A stretch of 64,000 bases of DNA from Flavobacterium aeripolare (lineage in GTDB: Bacteria; Bacteroidota; Bacteroidia; Flavobacteriales; Flavobacteriaceae): the NCBI RefSeq assembly GCF_013294025.1, contig NZ_JABSNL010000003.1, forward strand, positions 266,362 through 330,361, written 5' to 3'. How positions within the stretch are numbered: position 1 is the stretch's first letter; every line of letters begins with the position of its first letter. The translations under genes were made by a program, and so were the position numbers. The notes below the pieces were generated by a model. That model saw only the letters and a program-made list of their open reading frames with translations. It did no database searches and had not been told where the DNA came from. Shown one piece after another: positions 1 to 9,476 of this stretch.

Positions 1-178
1 TCTTGAAATAGAGGAAGCAATAGCAACATGCGAAATCAAAGAGTGTAACTCTAAAGAGACGCAAATTGTTAGTCAGTCAAGTAAATTTGACGAACTGAAG
101 AAACTGAAAGCATTATTTGACGATGGCGTTTTGACTGAAGAGGAGTACGACATTGAAAAAAGAAAATTACTTAATTGA
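1..178 (+). CDS. C-terminal end of a SHOCT-domain protein (5' truncated by window)
   Basis: The reading frame is open from the first base to a TGA at 176-178, giving the last 58 residues of a protein whose start lies left of the window. The tail has the pattern of a SHOCT (short C-terminal) domain: a leucine/lysine-rich helix (FDELKKLKALFDDG), the turn GVLTEEEY and a final helix ending in KRKLLN. SHOCT domains sit at the ends of many unrelated bacterial and phage proteins and are thought to mediate oligomerisation. The role of this protein cannot be told from the tail. It reads in the same direction as the tail genes that follow and may belong to the prophage. Confidence 0.7.
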   Translation, partial: LEIEEAIATCEIKECNSKETQIVSQSSKFDELKKLKALFDDGVLTEEEYDIEKRKLLN

Positions 179-306
179 GTTATAGTGACCAATGGTACAA
201 AACATTAGGAACGTAATTTGTTTAAGTAATATTTCCTTTTTTAATTAAATGGCCTTGTCTTTGAATGAACGGCTGTATATATCACCTCTTATTCCTATAT
301 TTGCCC

Positions 307-429
307 TGACCAATCATTAAAAAATAAGCGAGGAGTGCTCCATATTAATTCATTTAATATTGGGGTTCTCAGGATTCGGGTATCTGGAAAAAAAACAGTC
401 CGAGTTTCATTCCTCGCAATGATTGGTCA
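307..429. repeat. Inverted-repeat element in the 293-base gap 179-470
   Basis: The arm TGACCAATCATT (307-318) is perfectly complementary to AATGATTGGTCA (418-429). A second block GCGAGGA (328-334) is complementary to TCCTCGC (411-417). The right-hand blocks touch, while the left-hand blocks are separated by nine bases of A-rich sequence that would bulge out. The loop is about 76 bases. There is no T-run directly after it, so it is not a standard terminator. It could fold as a structured RNA or be the relic of a small mobile element. I see no other gene or convincing promoter in 179-470. Confidence 0.6.
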
Positions 430-470
430 ACCGTAAAGAGAATCCCTTTATATAATTAATCTGATGTAAT

Positions 471-713
471 ATGGCGCTTATTTTATTCTACAAAGAAGAG
501 GTTAAAAAACTCATTACTAAAATGTATGCTCCTGCAGATTTGATTAGTAAAGAATTCAGGTTCACAACTCATGAACTTACAGAAAAGTTACTTTCTATTT
601 TACCTAAAATAGAATATAATGATGTCTATGAAGCTTTACTTGAATTAGGTTATGAACCACAAGAAGAAAAACCCATGGAATATTACTGGTACTTTAGAAG
701 AAAAAAAGAATAA
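471..713 (+). CDS. Small hypothetical protein (80 aa), prophage-associated
   Basis: This 80-residue protein begins with ATG at 471. It has no signal peptide or membrane segment and is mostly helical in appearance, with a charged tail (YFRRKKE). I do not recognise a family. A middle stretch (residues 28-60) could form two or three short helices, but that is a guess. It is followed 20 bases later by a good rho-independent terminator, so it is probably a separate transcription unit from the tail genes. That is unusual inside a phage late region and could mean a cargo gene. Met18 is an alternative start. Confidence 0.5.
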   Translation: MALILFYKEEVKKLITKMYAPADLISKEFRFTTHELTEKLLSILPKIEYNDVYEALLELGYEPQEEKPMEYYWYFRRKKE

Positions 714-733
714 TCTATTTAAAAATAAATGCA

Positions 734-758
734 AACCACTCAATCGAGTGGTTTTTTT
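734..758 (+). terminator. Rho-independent terminator after the 80-aa gene
   Basis: AACCACTC (734-741) pairs with GAGTGGTT (746-753) around a four-base loop, followed by a run of T. It lies between the small gene ending at 713 and the tail gene starting at 811. Confidence 0.8.
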
Positions 759-810
759 ATGTCCTTTTCTCACCCCTCATTTATGCGGAATTTGCATCAA
801 AATTAAAGGT

Positions 811-1290
811 ATGATCACAAATTTAGACCAAGAAGCAGAAGAAAGGAAAGCAGGTAGAAAAGCAGCTGCTACTTTAAGAAATGATTTTAGGGTGTTGATT
901 AGAAATTCATTTAAAAGCCGTTCCGGTAAATTGGAGAAATCTACCGTTACTGCTCGCTATAAAGAAGCTCGATTAGATCGCCTGGTAATCAGCCAACCTG
1001 CTTATTCTTTTCAGTCACATTTTGGCTCTACCAAGTCAGGCACACAAGGAGCTACTAATCGTAAAGGTGCAGATGTGAAAGGATTCACCAGGCATATAAA
1101 CGGAAAGACAGTTCAAGTATCATCATACAATCGTACTGGAGGTCAAGTAAAAGCTTTCAATAAAAACCGTAATTACGCAGCTTATAATCATATAGCACGT
1201 GCATTGCAATCAACAAAAGCTCTTGAAACACTTGCTACTGACCTTGGAAATAATAGAATCACACAAATCACTTCTCAAATCAATTTCTAA
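811..1290 (+). CDS. Putative phage virion/tail-associated protein (159 aa)
   Basis: I place the start at ATG 811 (MITNLDQEAEER). The frame stays open upstream to 652, but that stretch overlaps the preceding gene and encodes a terminator hairpin. The protein is rich in Lys and Arg, with an N-terminal helix and a Ser/Thr/Gly-rich middle. I cannot name a family. Its position directly before a tape-measure gene, with the TAA of this gene overlapping the next ATG (start 1290), fits a tail-completion, head-tail joining or minor tail protein made from the same late message. That role is inferred from gene order only. Confidence 0.55.
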   Translation: MITNLDQEAEERKAGRKAAATLRNDFRVLIRNSFKSRSGKLEKSTVTARYKEARLDRLVISQPAYSFQSHFGSTKSGTQGATNRKGADVKGFTRHINGKTVQVSSYNRTGGQVKAFNKNRNYAAYNHIARALQSTKALETLATDLGNNRITQITSQINF

Positions 1291-4200
1291 TGGCAGGAGA
1301 AAACATAAACAGGCGGTTAAACATCTACATAAACGATCGCGAGGTCATTAATTCGTTATCTGGTGTAAACAAGGAATTAACAAAAACACGCAATCAAATG
1401 CGCAACTTAAATAGAGGTGCCGCTGATTATGATGAACAATTGCGTGCTCTTCAAAACACCTATTCTGAACTTCAAGCAAGACAGTCTGATTTTAATGACG
1501 AGCTACAATTAACTAATAAAGACCTAGGCGCTGCAAGAGAAAATTTCACTAACCTGCTTAGCGGGATTGCCTCTGGTGACATGCAAGCCGTTCAAGCGGG
1601 TTTACTTGGTATAAGAGGATCTATTGTTGCAAGTACTCAAGCAGCGTGGGCATTTGTGGCCACACCAGTAGGTGCTTTTATTGCGGGATTGATAGGGATA
1701 GGAGTTGCTACTAAAGCGTGGGCATCGTACAACGATGAAGCTGCAAAAACAAACAAAATTGTATCGAGTATTACTAAATTATCTGGAGACTCTCTCGATG
1801 CTGTGCGCGTGCGAACTAAGGCAATGGCTGAAACCTTTGATCAAGATTTTAATAGCATTTTAGAAACGGCTAGAGCATTAGTAAACGAATTTGATATCTC
1901 TTATGTAGAAGCGTTAGACCGCATTGAAAACGGCTTGATTAAAGGAGGCGCTGCAAATGGTGAGTTCCTTGATTCCATGAAGGAATATCCAGTGTTTTTT
2001 GCTGCAGCAGGCTATTCGATAGAAGAATTTCAAAACTTAGTAAATACCGGTATTGATCTTGGAATTTACTCTGATAAACTTCCTGATGCGATTAAGGAAT
2101 TTGGTTTGTCAATCACTGAGGAAACGCAAGCAGCTCAAGACGCTTTGACTAATGCTTTTGGACCTGAATTTACTGGCAAGTTATTCAAAGGAATTAAAGA
2201 TGGTTCTGTATCAGTGAAAGAAGCGTTATTCCTGATCTCCACAGAAGCAAAAAATATAGGATTGAATTCCCAGCAAGCGCAATTATTAACGGCTGATTTA
2301 TTTAAAGGTGCTGGTGAAGATGCGGGTGGTGCCTTGAAAATATTTGAAGCGGTTAGAGAATCTATAAAAAACCAAATCGAACCCCTTAATGAAGTAGAGC
2401 AAGCGGCTCAAGACTTGATTGATTCTGAAAAAGAATTAGCACAAGCACAAGAAGATGTTTTGAAGTCAGACGGTTACGCCAAGTGGAAAAACAATGCAAT
2501 GATTGCGTTGAATACCGTTATTGAAGGATTCTGGACGTTGACAAAGGCTATTTTTAATTCAAGAGAAGAGTTACTCAAGGCCGCTAACCAAAAAAGCGTT
2601 GATCTTAATACTGCTGACCAAGTTAAAAACTTTGAACAATACGTTGAATCCCGTAAAAAATCAATGGGAAGCTTGTATGATTTCGAAAAAGTGAGAGAGG
2701 AACGCATTGCTGCTATTCGAAAATCATTATCAGCTGCGGGTGCAGGTTCTTGGGATGCTTCACCAGCTCAAGAAGCACAGCAACAAAGATTAGAAGCTGA
2801 ACTACAAGCTATAAAAAACTATCAGGTTAAGGAATTGGTTGTGAGAAACAATCATGGCTTAAAAGTAGATGATGGCAGTGCAAAAGCAAGAGCTAAAGCA
2901 TTATCTGAAGCAGAAAAGCACGCTAAGGAGGTTTTGAAAATAGAACAGGACTTGCAAAAAGAATTGTTAGCGACAAAACGCAATGCACAGGATTTAAATT
3001 TAGGCTTGATTGCTGATGATTATGACCGTGAAAAAGCGGTGGTAAATGTTGAGTATGATAGAAAAATCGAGGATTTAAAAGCTAATATTAAAAAAGAGCA
3101 AGACGCTATTGCTGGACTGCAAACGGCTGTAGGTTCTAAGAAAACGGCATCGTCTGATTTGCCTACGCTTAAAAAACAACTAGAAGAACGTCAAGGCATT
3201 GTTGCTGCGAGTAATGATACTTTGATTGCGCTAGAAGAAACGCGTGAATTAAAAATTGCTGCCATTCAAGAGAAATATTTAAAAGTAGATTTTGATAAAA
3301 AACAAGCTGCAATTGCTAGAGATTTACAGCTACTTGAAACAAAGCAAAATAATGAATTAGCAAGTATTACTGATCTTGCCACTGCTAAGGCCATTTTAGG
3401 GCAGTACTTAGATGCTGATGAGTTGTCAAAGGTGAGAGATCTTGAAACGGCTAAGAAAAAGATAAAAGAGCAGTTCCAGAAAGAACAAATACAATTGCAA
3501 ATTCAGCACTTGACAGACTTGTCAATTGTCATGAAGGCAATGCTGGAGAACACGACGTTACCACCAGAGCAAAGGGAAGCGGTTTTAAAGTTTTATGATG
3601 ATTTAGCACTTAAACTATCTGCTTTAAAAGTGGCTCAAAGTAGTGAAGGTGATACAAATACAGATACATCAAGCGATATCAAATCCTTATCTGGATTAGA
3701 CATCTTAGGTTTTACTCCTGAACAATGGGAGACCACTTTTGAGAGTTTAGACACCTTTTCAGAAAAGATTGCTGCAGTAGAACTAGTTGTAGGAGCAGTT
3801 CAAAATGCTTTTGGAAAGTACTTCCAGTTCCTAGAAGCGGGAGAAAAGAGAAGTCTACAAAAGTTTGAAGCTGCAAATCGCCAAAAACAAAATGATCTAA
3901 CGGATCAGCTTGATAAAGGATATATTACTCAAGAGATTTATACCGCAAGAAAAGCCAAATTAGACAATGACCTTGCTAAGAAAAAAGCCGAGTTAGAATA
4001 CAAACAGGCTAAGCGAGAGAAAATAATGGCAGTTGCTAGTATTCTGATGAATACTGCCATAGGAGTTTCTAAGGCTCTTGCGCAAGGAGGGTTCATCCTT
4101 GGTGTTCCATGGGCGGGTGTTGTTGCTACATTGGGAGCAATAGAATTAGGTCTAGCTCTTGCACAACCTTTGCCTAGTAAAGATGGATTCTATGATGGTG

Positions 4201-4574
4201 GTTATACCGGTTCTGGTCCTGAAAGAAATAGTCCCGGTCCTGTTCATTATGATGAATATGTAGTGCCTAAAAAAGTCCTCTTTTCAAATGATCCTGTAGT
4301 GCCAAACATTGTAGGATACTTAGAGGCAAAAAGAACAGGTAAACAGCCTGCAGTTAATCAGCAAGAGGAAACGAGCAATGCAACAGCCTCTTCTACTGCA
4401 AGCACGCAAGATGCAAATGGTGCTGGTGCCGTAATTAATAGGTTAACGGCAGTTCTAGAGCGATTAGAAAGCAATGGTTTAATTGCTTATCTAGAAAACG
4501 ATATTAAAACGGCAAAAAAAATACGAGACAAAATCAAAGAATTAACTAAAATTGAATCTAACTCAAAAATATAA
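1290..4574 (+). CDS. Phage tail tape-measure protein (1094 aa)
   Basis: A tape-measure protein sets tail length and is packed inside the tail tube before passing into the host on infection. The call rests on the size and architecture. There is a helical N-terminus with a Q/N-rich coiled coil (about residues 25-85), a hydrophobic Ala/Gly-rich stretch (about 115-150), very long charged coiled coils (about 370-460, 535-720, 850-925), and a second hydrophobic segment near 925-965. It then has a Gly/Pro-rich region with YDGGYTGSGPER, a motif often seen near the end of Bacteroidota tape measures. It overlaps the stop codon of the gene before it, and its own TAA abuts the ATG of the next gene. Confidence 0.85.
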   Translation: MAGENINRRLNIYINDREVINSLSGVNKELTKTRNQMRNLNRGAADYDEQLRALQNTYSELQARQSDFNDELQLTNKDLGAARENFTNLLSGIASGDMQAVQAGLLGIRGSIVASTQAAWAFVATPVGAFIAGLIGIGVATKAWASYNDEAAKTNKIVSSITKLSGDSLDAVRVRTKAMAETFDQDFNSILETARALVNEFDISYVEALDRIENGLIKGGAANGEFLDSMKEYPVFFAAAGYSIEEFQNLVNTGIDLGIYSDKLPDAIKEFGLSITEETQAAQDALTNAFGPEFTGKLFKGIKDGSVSVKEALFLISTEAKNIGLNSQQAQLLTADLFKGAGEDAGGALKIFEAVRESIKNQIEPLNEVEQAAQDLIDSEKELAQAQEDVLKSDGYAKWKNNAMIALNTVIEGFWTLTKAIFNSREELLKAANQKSVDLNTADQVKNFEQYVESRKKSMGSLYDFEKVREERIAAIRKSLSAAGAGSWDASPAQEAQQQRLEAELQAIKNYQVKELVVRNNHGLKVDDGSAKARAKALSEAEKHAKEVLKIEQDLQKELLATKRNAQDLNLGLIADDYDREKAVVNVEYDRKIEDLKANIKKEQDAIAGLQTAVGSKKTASSDLPTLKKQLEERQGIVAASNDTLIALEETRELKIAAIQEKYLKVDFDKKQAAIARDLQLLETKQNNELASITDLATAKAILGQYLDADELSKVRDLETAKKKIKEQFQKEQIQLQIQHLTDLSIVMKAMLENTTLPPEQREAVLKFYDDLALKLSALKVAQSSEGDTNTDTSSDIKSLSGLDILGFTPEQWETTFESLDTFSEKIAAVELVVGAVQNAFGKYFQFLEAGEKRSLQKFEAANRQKQNDLTDQLDKGYITQEIYTARKAKLDNDLAKKKAELEYKQAKREKIMAVASILMNTAIGVSKALAQGGFILGVPWAGVVATLGAIELGLALAQPLPSKDGFYDGGYTGSGPERNSPGPVHYDEYVVPKKVLFSNDPVVPNIVGYLEAKRTGKQPAVNQQEETSNATASSTASTQDANGAGAVINRLTAVLERLESNGLIAYLENDIKTAKKIRDKIKELTKIESNSKI

Positions 4575-6349
4575 TGGCAAAATCAAAAATCACAATAGAT
4601 TTCACCAGTGTACCTAACACTAATGATTTTATTAATATAAGAGAAACTAAAACAGGCCGTAATATTAATGAGCGGTTTGTGAAAAATAGAATTTATGCTG
4701 GTGAATGTTCGCTGCCTAATTTCCAACCTAGTACTGGCACAAGTGATGATCGATTTCTTGGTTCTGTTGGTGATTTTTATTCCGCTGCAGTTGAAGCTGA
4801 TTATAATCAAGACAATAAGTTTTTTGTATTTAATGTCAATGATTCAGAGGATTCAGGAATAGGTATTGTGACTATCGTTGCAGACTTTGATAATGCCGTT
4901 TTTGAAGTTGTTTCTAAATTTGCTCCTGCAACTATCACCATAACAAATGAAACCGTAGTAATCACTCCTCCAGTTGAACCTACGCACTCCGTATCGCCTA
5001 CTGCTTTGTTATTTGACATAAACAGCAATATTATAAAAACAACTGTGCAACCTATCAGCGTTAAGACTGCAGGAGCATGGAGTATTACAAGCTTGATTCC
5101 TTCTTGGTTGCAACTGTCTTCCACTAGCGGTTCCGGAAACACTACAGTGCAAGCGAGCTTGAAAAATCAGCAGAGCCAGCAAGATGGGGACTATTCTACA
5201 GTTTTGGAGTTTAAATTTGGCAGTACAATTATTAATGTAGCTGTTAATCTAAGCGTTGAGCGCGTATTGTTCAATCCGTTTTTAACTGATAAACTTTATT
5301 TTACTAAGGAGTTAGAGTACTTGAGTTTTGACACTAAAAAAACCGACACTTATTTTAAATTGAATGTTGATGTTACCGTTTTTGATATCAATACTAATGC
5401 TCCTACTGTTTACAACAGAGAATACGATTTTCCGCTTTTTCAAGGAAAAGGATTGTTTCATATCGGTACCATTGCACATGCGTTGTTAAACGAAATTGAA
5501 AATTTAAAGAATTATGTACCCTCTTTTAATACTAACTACTTGAAATCGCAAATTAAGCCGGTAGAAATCACGATTAATTTTTGTCAAAAATTCTATAATA
5601 ATGACGATACGATATTGACCGCTGGAACAATTCCTGTTTTTAAAATGATTAAGGGCCACAAGCCGTTTGTGACATCAAGTCAATTAGCCTTATTGACTGT
5701 GGCGCAACAGGACATCATGAAAATCACTCCTGATTCATTTATTGGAGTTTCTTTTGTTTGCCATGAAAACACCACGCTACTAATTAAGAAAAACAATGCC
5801 TTAATTGAGAGCCACCAATTAACTCCTGATGAAAATAGCCTGATTCAATCTTACTATAGATTTACAAATGATTTCCAACCAGGAGACAGTATCGATCTTA
5901 TACTAGCGAATGATCTAGAAACAAGAACACAACATTACCTCGTGCATTTTAGCGGTATGGAAAGCACTTTCTTTTTATTCGAAAATGAAAACGGAGCTGT
6001 TGAGCCTTTTGAATTTACCGGTAGGAGACGAATTTTCACTCCTGTAAAACATACTTTGTCACCAGTCTACAAGAATAGATATGCATTTGATAAAAAAGTA
6101 AAAGCAGAATTAAGCCAAACAATGATTATAAATACTGGTTTTCTAGGAAAAAGTGATCATAAGATGCTTGTGGCTTTGACTTCTAGCATAAACGTATGGG
6201 CATCGATGGATGATGCGAGAGGGCCTTATTTAAAAGTAGATGCTACGACAACTAAAATAGCCAACCAAGACACTTCCTCTAGTGAGGAATCTCAAGACAT
6301 TGAATTTAACTTCTTAGAAAACGCTCATGCTAGTATTTATCCACGATAA
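4574..6349 (+). CDS. Phage tail protein with a BACON-like domain (591 aa)
   Basis: This gene directly follows the tape measure (start at its last base) and overlaps the next gene by 23 bases, so it belongs to the tail operon and probably encodes a distal-tail, baseplate or fibre-like component. The N-terminal ~125 residues are beta-rich. Residues about 138-228 look like a BACON domain: an opening SPTALLFD strand, then AGAWSITSLIPSWLQLSSTSG, then a run of alternating strands ending INVAVNLSVER. BACON domains are Bacteroidota-associated Ig-like folds proposed to bind carbohydrate or mucin and are also found in phages of these hosts. The remaining ~360 residues are beta-rich without a family I recognise. 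Confidence 0.65.
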   Translation: MAKSKITIDFTSVPNTNDFINIRETKTGRNINERFVKNRIYAGECSLPNFQPSTGTSDDRFLGSVGDFYSAAVEADYNQDNKFFVFNVNDSEDSGIGIVTIVADFDNAVFEVVSKFAPATITITNETVVITPPVEPTHSVSPTALLFDINSNIIKTTVQPISVKTAGAWSITSLIPSWLQLSSTSGSGNTTVQASLKNQQSQQDGDYSTVLEFKFGSTIINVAVNLSVERVLFNPFLTDKLYFTKELEYLSFDTKKTDTYFKLNVDVTVFDINTNAPTVYNREYDFPLFQGKGLFHIGTIAHALLNEIENLKNYVPSFNTNYLKSQIKPVEITINFCQKFYNNDDTILTAGTIPVFKMIKGHKPFVTSSQLALLTVAQQDIMKITPDSFIGVSFVCHENTTLLIKKNNALIESHQLTPDENSLIQSYYRFTNDFQPGDSIDLILANDLETRTQHYLVHFSGMESTFFLFENENGAVEPFEFTGRRRIFTPVKHTLSPVYKNRYAFDKKVKAELSQTMIINTGFLGKSDHKMLVALTSSINVWASMDDARGPYLKVDATTTKIANQDTSSSEESQDIEFNFLENAHASIYPR

Positions 6350-8213
6350 TTTTAAGTTAGACCTGACTTATTTAAAGGTCACTTTTTTAGAGCAAAATTC
6401 ATGGTTTCAAGATGATTTATCCACAGAGTTCTCTTTTCCCTTTGATCTCTACATTGATTCAGACATCTCACGAAATAGTGGTTTTGAAGCGCATTATAAC
6501 AGCATAAAAAAACAGAAAACGTTTCTAGGATATTTAGATATTGATGGAGATATCGTTGATGCCGTTTTGACTTTCTCAGGTAAAAAGGGAAAGTTGATCA
6601 GTGCCGTTATTAATTCTGGTATTGTGGGTTTTCCTTCATTTGATATGAAATTAGAAGAGCTTCCTTTAGAACAAAAAGCGGTGCCTGACATTATCGATGA
6701 TGCATTAGCTGTTATTTTTCGTTCGTATCCTGAAACAAATTATAATTTCCCTCCTGTGCATACTGATAAATACGACCCTACAACGGATGACTGGAACGGT
6801 TTTGGTAAAATAATAAATCAATTTAAAGCGGGAACATTTGTAAAAAATGAATTAGTTCCTGAAACCAACTTAGATAAGATTAACAACATTATGCAGCCGT
6901 TGCCTTATCTTATGCACGTGGTCCAGAAAGCAGTGAATTATGCTGGATATACTCTTGCGGGCGATATTTTAAACGATTATGAGTTTAATCACGCTTTAAT
7001 CTTTAAGGATGATGATTATTACACTCGTACGACACTAGAGGATGTTTCATTAACCTATAAAAACAATGAGTGGAATAGTGAAGCGTATGTGAAAAGTGAT
7101 TTTACACACGTTTTATTTGATAAATCAGTCACTATTCAAAACAAAGGAAATTACACGCTTTTAGGTAGCGCTTACTGTTTGAGATACCGCTATAAAGATT
7201 ATTTTGGATCATCACACAATGCCAGCGATGTTAGTCTGAAAATTTACAAAAACACCACTCAAATCTATAATTTAGACATTAGCGGTGATAATAGAGGAAG
7301 TTCTAAGTACACTGATAATTTTACGCAAGAGATTGATTTAGATTTAGAGCTAAATGCAGGTGATGTTATTCGAATAGTAAAAATTGAACCTCGAAGAGAT
7401 TTAGACCCATCACCTACAGAAGATTATCCAGAGGCTATTTCTTTAAAGTTGATTCCTAGTCGCTACCTTACTGCTGATGGAACTCCTATAATTTCAGTTC
7501 AAAATTTGAAAGAAATAAACTTAAACCGTTTAGTTCCTGATATGACGGTGAAGGATTTAATTACCGTTTTAAAAAACTGGCACAATTATGATTTTACCAC
7601 CATAGGAAAAGTGGTGTATATGAATTTGATTGAATCAAAATTAGATAGAGCAGCTGCAATAGATTTGAGAGATTTTGAGATTGAAGAACCAGAAGAAGTA
7701 TTCCACGAAGACAGAGAGTTTGAATTGTCATTTGCTGATGGTCTTGCCGACACTGTTTATAGATATGATTTTGCGATCATAAACAAAGAAGGAATCACGA
7801 TAAATGGAGCTAGTAAAAACAGTGATTTAAAGCAAATCAAAATTGATGCCTTGCCACTGCCTGTTATTTTTAGAAACGGAATAACAACGGCTTATAATTT
7901 TAACGATGAACCATCAAAGCTTAGAATTGTTTTTATGCGTCCAATCGCTCCTGGTGGAACCCCTGTTTGTTACCATAATGCTAATGTGCTAATTCCAAAT
8001 GTTGCGCAGACAAAATTTAAAAACTGGTTAGATTTCAGAATCAATTCGAGTTCTTTTAGATGGGATTTTATCATATCTGCAGAGAAATTCAAAGCGATAA
8101 AAATTCAAACATTAATTTATGCGTATGATAATTACCATGTGCTAGATGAAATAGAACGAGAACGAATAGACGATTTATGGTGGCGCATTACCGCAAAAAC
8201 CGAGAGTTTATAA
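6327..8213 (+). CDS. Phage tail structural protein (628 aa), family not recognised
   Basis: The start ATG at 6327 lies inside the end of the previous gene (23-base overlap), which indicates translational coupling. The protein is a mix of strands and helices with no signal peptide or membrane span and many aromatic and Asp/Asn residues. By position (tape measure, then two large proteins) it should be part of the tail tip or baseplate. There is no visible enzyme motif. It is the last gene of the rightward late operon and is closed by the hairpin at 8219. No lysis gene, holin or endolysin follows it. Confidence 0.6.
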   Translation: MLVFIHDNFKLDLTYLKVTFLEQNSWFQDDLSTEFSFPFDLYIDSDISRNSGFEAHYNSIKKQKTFLGYLDIDGDIVDAVLTFSGKKGKLISAVINSGIVGFPSFDMKLEELPLEQKAVPDIIDDALAVIFRSYPETNYNFPPVHTDKYDPTTDDWNGFGKIINQFKAGTFVKNELVPETNLDKINNIMQPLPYLMHVVQKAVNYAGYTLAGDILNDYEFNHALIFKDDDYYTRTTLEDVSLTYKNNEWNSEAYVKSDFTHVLFDKSVTIQNKGNYTLLGSAYCLRYRYKDYFGSSHNASDVSLKIYKNTTQIYNLDISGDNRGSSKYTDNFTQEIDLDLELNAGDVIRIVKIEPRRDLDPSPTEDYPEAISLKLIPSRYLTADGTPIISVQNLKEINLNRLVPDMTVKDLITVLKNWHNYDFTTIGKVVYMNLIESKLDRAAAIDLRDFEIEEPEEVFHEDREFELSFADGLADTVYRYDFAIINKEGITINGASKNSDLKQIKIDALPLPVIFRNGITTAYNFNDEPSKLRIVFMRPIAPGGTPVCYHNANVLIPNVAQTKFKNWLDFRINSSSFRWDFIISAEKFKAIKIQTLIYAYDNYHVLDEIERERIDDLWWRITAKTESL

Positions 8214-8218
8214 AAACG

Positions 8219-8245
8219 AAAAGCCACTTATTGAAGTGGCTTTTT
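8219..8245. terminator. Bidirectional terminator shared by tail operon and integrase
   Basis: AAGCCACTT (8221-8229) pairs with AAGTGGCTT (8234-8242), flanked by A-rich sequence on the left and T on the right, so it can work on both strands. The integrase stop codon and its last few codons (KPLQ) lie inside the hairpin. Confidence 0.85.
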
Positions 8246-9439
8246 GTTTAATATCTCGCTCATGTTATGTATTTGTTTATCGGTTATACTATCGACAATG
8301 TGAGAGTAGATCATTGTTTGCTTTATATCAGAATGTCCGAGTAATTTTTGTAAATGTTCTATTCTACCTTCACAGATTAGAAAGTTGGTTGCAAATGTAT
8401 GACGCGCCACGTGGAAAGTTACCTTTTTCTTAATCCCCACAATTTTAGAAATTACTTTCAACTCCTGGTTAATATGTTGATCTGTGAACTTTCCTTCAAA
8501 CAATCTTTCTTTACCAATGTAGGAAAGTGCAGCGTCATTGAGTTGTATTCTTTGAATTTTACCAGTCTTTTTAGTAAAAAACACAAGCGTGTCTCCAACT
8601 ATATTCTCAGTTGTAATTCGTCCAATGTCAGATATTCTCAATCCTGTAAAACAAGAAAATAAAAACCTACCCAATATAGCTTTTAAGCTTTCGTTTATAA
8701 AAGCCGAGGTATAATAGTCATTTAGTTTATTTATCTCTTCTGAATCTAAGAAAGCTCTATTACTGCTCACTCTAATATTTTGAATGTTCTTATAATTAAG
8801 ATTAGTAACAATTCCTTTGTCGTTTGCTATATGCAAATATTTCTTAAAGTTTTTCACCATGGTTTGGATAGTGTGAGGCTCGTGCTTTTCTACCTTTTTG
8901 AAATGGTTAATCATCTTATTTAACCAGTCGTCTGTTATCTCATAAAACAAAATTGACTCCTGGTACTTTTTTACTTTCTTGAGTGTAGACATTTGTTGCT
9001 TCCATGTAGAAAGTTCTTTTATCAGTTTTTGATTAACCATTTCTAGCTCCCAAAATTTAATAAAATCAATCCTAGATGTTGGGTTCTCATACTCATACAT
9101 CAGCTTATCAATTGTCAGAACCTCTCCTCCTAACCTATAAGCAATTTCGATTTTATTAATATCACCTAATGCTTTTTCAATAATTAGATTGAAGTCTTTA
9201 CTATGATCTGATTTGATTTTAACTCGCTGCTTCTTCTTGTCAAAATCATTGGGTGCACTTGAAATATGTAAAGGCAGTCTCTTTCTTTTACCATTTAAAA
9301 ATATTTGCATGAAAAGGGCACATGTGCCATCTGCGCGAACGTAATCGTCTTTGATTACAATTTTCGCTGTTAACTTCCCACTAAAATTCATTGGGTAGTT
9401 TTGTGGGAAGTAAACACTGTTTTTTTGAGATATTAACAT
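8228..9439 (-). CDS. int: Tyrosine recombinase / phage integrase (403 aa)
   Basis: Site-specific tyrosine recombinase that would insert and excise the prophage. The N-terminal part (about residues 20-115) is the arm-binding region common in Bacteroidota integrases, and the core-binding SAM-like helices follow (about 120-215). The catalytic domain shows the full residue set: Arg268 in GLRISDI, Lys290 or Lys291, His343 and Arg346 in HVARHTFA, His369 in LLGHSDI, and the nucleophile Tyr378 in TMIYSHI. It looks intact. The gene lies next to the 3' end of tRNA-Arg, the usual arrangement for a tRNA-integrating element. Met17 (MNFSGKL) is a possible later start. Confidence 0.93.
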   Translation of the reverse strand: MLISQKNSVYFPQNYPMNFSGKLTAKIVIKDDYVRADGTCALFMQIFLNGKRKRLPLHISSAPNDFDKKKQRVKIKSDHSKDFNLIIEKALGDINKIEIAYRLGGEVLTIDKLMYEYENPTSRIDFIKFWELEMVNQKLIKELSTWKQQMSTLKKVKKYQESILFYEITDDWLNKMINHFKKVEKHEPHTIQTMVKNFKKYLHIANDKGIVTNLNYKNIQNIRVSSNRAFLDSEEINKLNDYYTSAFINESLKAILGRFLFSCFTGLRISDIGRITTENIVGDTLVFFTKKTGKIQRIQLNDAALSYIGKERLFEGKFTDQHINQELKVISKIVGIKKKVTFHVARHTFATNFLICEGRIEHLQKLLGHSDIKQTMIYSHIVDSITDKQIHNMSEILNKKPLQ

Positions 9440-9476
9440 ACGTGAGTTTTTTTTGGATTGACCATAAACCGCCGAA

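Noticed and set aside
179..470. Copy of the tRNA-Arg 3' end as left attachment site
   Set aside because: No match of useful length was found by eye here or elsewhere in 1-8228. The left end probably lies outside the window.
652..810. Extended N-terminus of the 159-aa virion gene
   Set aside because: This stretch overlaps the previous gene and encodes a terminator hairpin; ATG at 811 is a better start.
699..814. Programmed frameshift at seven A residues (701-707) fusing the 80-aa gene to the next frame
   Set aside because: The -1 frame ends at a TGA (812-814) just after the next gene's start. Reaching that gene would need a +1 or -2 shift. The only nearby hairpin is 27 bases away and is a terminator, so there is no typical frameshift signal.
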